A stretch of DNA of 64,000 bases, from positions 292,454 through 356,453 of the forward strand of contig NZ_JAFA01000006.1 in assembly GCF_000519185.1 (NCBI RefSeq), in the 5' to 3' direction. How positions within the stretch are numbered: position 1 is the stretch's first letter; each line of letters begins with the position of its first letter. Made by a program: the position numbers and the translations under genes. Shown here in pieces: positions 62,071-64,000 of this stretch. The stretch is from Paraburkholderia nodosa DSM 21604. GTDB lineage: Bacteria; Pseudomonadota; Gammaproteobacteria; Burkholderiales; Burkholderiaceae. The notes beneath the pieces were generated by a model that was not told the DNA's origin, ran no database searches, and saw nothing but the letters and a program-made list of their open reading frames with translations.

Positions 62071-63030
62071 ATGAGCCAAGACACGAGCCAGGTAGTTAAC
62101 CCGGAAGCAGCGAAGATCAACACGCGCGAGCTGCGCGACGCGTTCGGCGCGTTCATGACGGGCGTGACGATCGTGACGACCGCGACGGACGACGGCAAGC
62201 CGCTCGGCTTCACCGCCAATTCGTTTTCGTCCGTATCGCTCGACCCCGCTCTGCTGCTGGTGAGCATTGCGAAGACGTCGGGCAATTACCAGACGTTTTC
62301 CACCGCGGGCCACTTCGCCATCAACATCCTCGCGGAAGGCCAAAAAGAGTTGTCCAACACGTTCGCGCGGCCGAGCGACGACCGCTTCGCCAACGTGAAC
62401 TGGCAATTGAGCGCCAACCGCAACCCGCTCATCAGCGATGTGAGCGCCTGGTTCGACTGCACGACACACGCCGTGATCGACGCGGGCGACCACGCGCTCA
62501 TCGTCGGCCGGGTCGAGGCGTTTCATTCTGCGGGCTTCGCGGGCCTCGGCTACTACCGGGGCGGCTATTTCACGCCGGCCAAGGTATCGGCGGAAGTCAT
62601 CGCGGGTCCGAAGGTCATCGTGAGCGCGATCATCGCGCGCGAGGACAAGGTGCTCCTCGTGAAGACCGCCGACGGCAAATGGGGACTGCCTTCGAAGGAG
62701 ATCGGCAAGGAAGGCGCCGACAAGGCGCTCGCCGAAATCTTCACGAAGTACCAGCCCGACGCATCGGCAAGCTTCATTTATTCGGTCTACAACAATACCG
62801 AAACCCAATACCAGTACATCTCGTTCCTGTGCAGCGCGCCGGACGAACTCGCCGCCGCAGGCGACGCCTCGGCCCAATTCGTCAGCCTGGAAGACGTGCA
62901 AACGCAAGCGTTCCAGGACGGCGCACTCGCCAGCATGCTCCAGCGCTACCGCAAGGAAAGCGAATTGAAGAGCTACGGGATGTACTTCGGCGACCATAGC
63001 AACGGCACAGTCCGCCCGCTTCATTCCTGA
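62071..63030 (+). CDS. Flavin reductase fused to a Nudix-like domain (copy 2)
   Basis: This 319-residue protein has an N-terminal flavin reductase domain (ELRDAFGAFMTGVTIVTTATDDG, HAVIDAGDHALIVGRVEAF) and a C-terminal Nudix-like domain (VSAIIAREDKVLLVKTADGKWGLPSKEI) whose Nudix box is degraded. It probably supplies FMNH2 to the luciferase-like monooxygenase encoded next. It starts one base after the hydrolase stop. Confidence 0.9.
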   Translation: MSQDTSQVVNPEAAKINTRELRDAFGAFMTGVTIVTTATDDGKPLGFTANSFSSVSLDPALLLVSIAKTSGNYQTFSTAGHFAINILAEGQKELSNTFARPSDDRFANVNWQLSANRNPLISDVSAWFDCTTHAVIDAGDHALIVGRVEAFHSAGFAGLGYYRGGYFTPAKVSAEVIAGPKVIVSAIIAREDKVLLVKTADGKWGLPSKEIGKEGADKALAEIFTKYQPDASASFIYSVYNNTETQYQYISFLCSAPDELAAAGDASAQFVSLEDVQTQAFQDGALASMLQRYRKESELKSYGMYFGDHSNGTVRPLHS

Positions 63031-63041
63031 AAGGTTCCATC

Positions 63042-64000
63042 ATGCGATTTTCGCTTTTCGTTCACATGGAGCGCGTCTCCGACCAGACCAGTCAAAAGCA
63101 GCTGTATGACGAAATGGTCGAACTGTGCCAGATCGCCGATCGCGGCGGCATGCACGCCGTCTGGACCGGCGAGCACCACGGCATGGACTTCACGATCGCG
63201 CCGAATCCGTTCCTCAACCTCGTAGACCTCGCCAACAAGACCAAGCACGTGAGGCTCGGCACGGGCACGGTCATTGCACCGTTCTGGCATCCGATCAAGC
63301 TCGCCGGCGAAGCCGCGATGACCGACATCATCACGAATGGCCGTCTGGATCTGGGCATCGCGCGAGGCGCGTACTCGTTCGAATACGAACGCCTGATGCC
63401 GGGGCTCGATGCGTGGGGCGCTGGCCAGCGCATGCGCGAACTCATTCCGGCCGTGAAAAAGCTGTGGGAAGGCGATTACGCGCACGAAGGCGAATTCTGG
63501 AAATTCCCCTCGACCACGTCGTCGCCGCTGCCGCTGCAGCGCCCGCATCCGCCGATCTGGGTGGCCGCGCGCGACCCGAACAGCCACGAATTCGCCGTGT
63601 CCAACGGTTGCAACGTGCAGGTCACGCCGCTGCATTTCGGCGACGAAGAGGTCGAGAAGCTCGTCGGCCACTTCAACGCCGCTTGCGAGAAGTTCAGCAA
63701 CGTGCCGCGCCCGCAGATCATGCTGCTGCGCCACACGTATGTGGCGAGCAGCGAAGACGACGCGCAGATCGCGGCCGACGAGGTGAACACGTTCTACAAC
63801 TACTTCGGCGCGTGGTTCAAGAACGAGCGGCCCGTGAGCCGCGGCATGATCAAGCCGCTCACGAAGGAAGAGATGGCCGCTCACCCGTTCTACACGCCCG
63901 AGGCGATGCGCAGGAACAACGTCATCGGCACGCCCGAGGAAGTGATCGGGCGCTTGCGGGCCTACGAGAAACTCGGCTTCGACGAGTACTCGTTCTGGAT
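63042..64000 (+). CDS. Luciferase-like flavin-dependent monooxygenase (3' truncated by window end)
   Basis: About 319 residues are visible and the frame is still open at the window end. It shows the luciferase-like barrel: MRFSLFVHMERVSDQ, AVWTGEHHGMDF, VRLGTGTVIAPFWHPIKLA, GRLDLGIARGAYSFEY and NNVIGTPEEVIGRLRAYEKLGF. It oxygenates an organic substrate with FMNH2 from the reductase encoded just upstream. It is similar in logic to RutA, TgnB and pyridine monooxygenases, whose ring-opening reactions need a paired reductase and hydrolase. Confidence 0.9.
   Translation, partial: MRFSLFVHMERVSDQTSQKQLYDEMVELCQIADRGGMHAVWTGEHHGMDFTIAPNPFLNLVDLANKTKHVRLGTGTVIAPFWHPIKLAGEAAMTDIITNGRLDLGIARGAYSFEYERLMPGLDAWGAGQRMRELIPAVKKLWEGDYAHEGEFWKFPSTTSSPLPLQRPHPPIWVAARDPNSHEFAVSNGCNVQVTPLHFGDEEVEKLVGHFNAACEKFSNVPRPQIMLLRHTYVASSEDDAQIAADEVNTFYNYFGAWFKNERPVSRGMIKPLTKEEMAAHPFYTPEAMRRNNVIGTPEEVIGRLRAYEKLGFDEYSFW

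Overview
The window looks like a chromosomal segment of a Burkholderia-group betaproteobacterium (Paraburkholderia, Caballeronia or Burkholderia). The evidence is high GC coding sequence, a BktB-type ketothiolase, a DUF4148 protein, two trimeric porins of the Burkholderiales type, and many LysR, GntR and ABC/MFS uptake modules. No rRNA, tRNA, insertion sequence, phage gene or CRISPR array was seen. The first and last genes are cut by the window edges.

Layout. (1) 1-1660: the DNA-binding end of an OmpR-type regulator, a second regulator whose receiver has lost its phosphorylation residues, and a PAP2 lipid phosphatase with a PmrA-like box upstream. (2) 1977-4050: bktB and a 3-hydroxyacyl-CoA dehydrogenase. 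(3) 4256-13085, minus strand: an RND efflux operon (adaptor, pump, outer-membrane factor) followed by a large GH63-like glucosidase. (4) 13650-19126: a small secreted protein, then a LysR / flavin monooxygenase / CMD / CMD / MFS operon. (5) 19207-28441: RlpA lipoprotein, DUF4148 protein, a small membrane protein, a double-glycine leader peptide, a TPR-glycosyltransferase-like protein, a porin, a large cyclase-ATPase protein and a haloacid dehalogenase.

(6) 28575-45505 is a sulfur-scavenging island. It has a peptide-type ABC transporter with two substrate-binding proteins, an SfnG-like monooxygenase, DszA-like and DszC-like flavoenzymes, a DszB-like desulfinase, an aldo/keto reductase, a second acyl-CoA-dehydrogenase-type monooxygenase, an SsuA-like protein and a MetQ-like protein. 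The DszB-like protein keeps the catalytic Cys/His/Arg pattern of DszB and has no signal peptide. (7) 45563-49572: a second porin with an AraD1-like FAH-family enzyme and a ketoglutarate-semialdehyde dehydrogenase.

(8) 49672-64000 is a divergent catabolic regulon. The minus-strand arm runs alpha/beta hydrolase, flavin reductase, PotDBCA-type ABC importer, GntR regulator, succinate-semialdehyde dehydrogenase, MFS transporter. The plus-strand arm runs AA_synth protein, alpha/beta hydrolase, flavin reductase, luciferase-like monooxygenase (cut off). A second GntR regulator and a DUF1330 protein lie between them. Five copies of an ATGG-N4-CCAT palindrome occur at the promoters. The enzyme set resembles two-component flavin-dependent ring-opening pathways for N-heterocycles that end in an aldehyde dehydrogenase. 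This is inference; the substrate is unknown.
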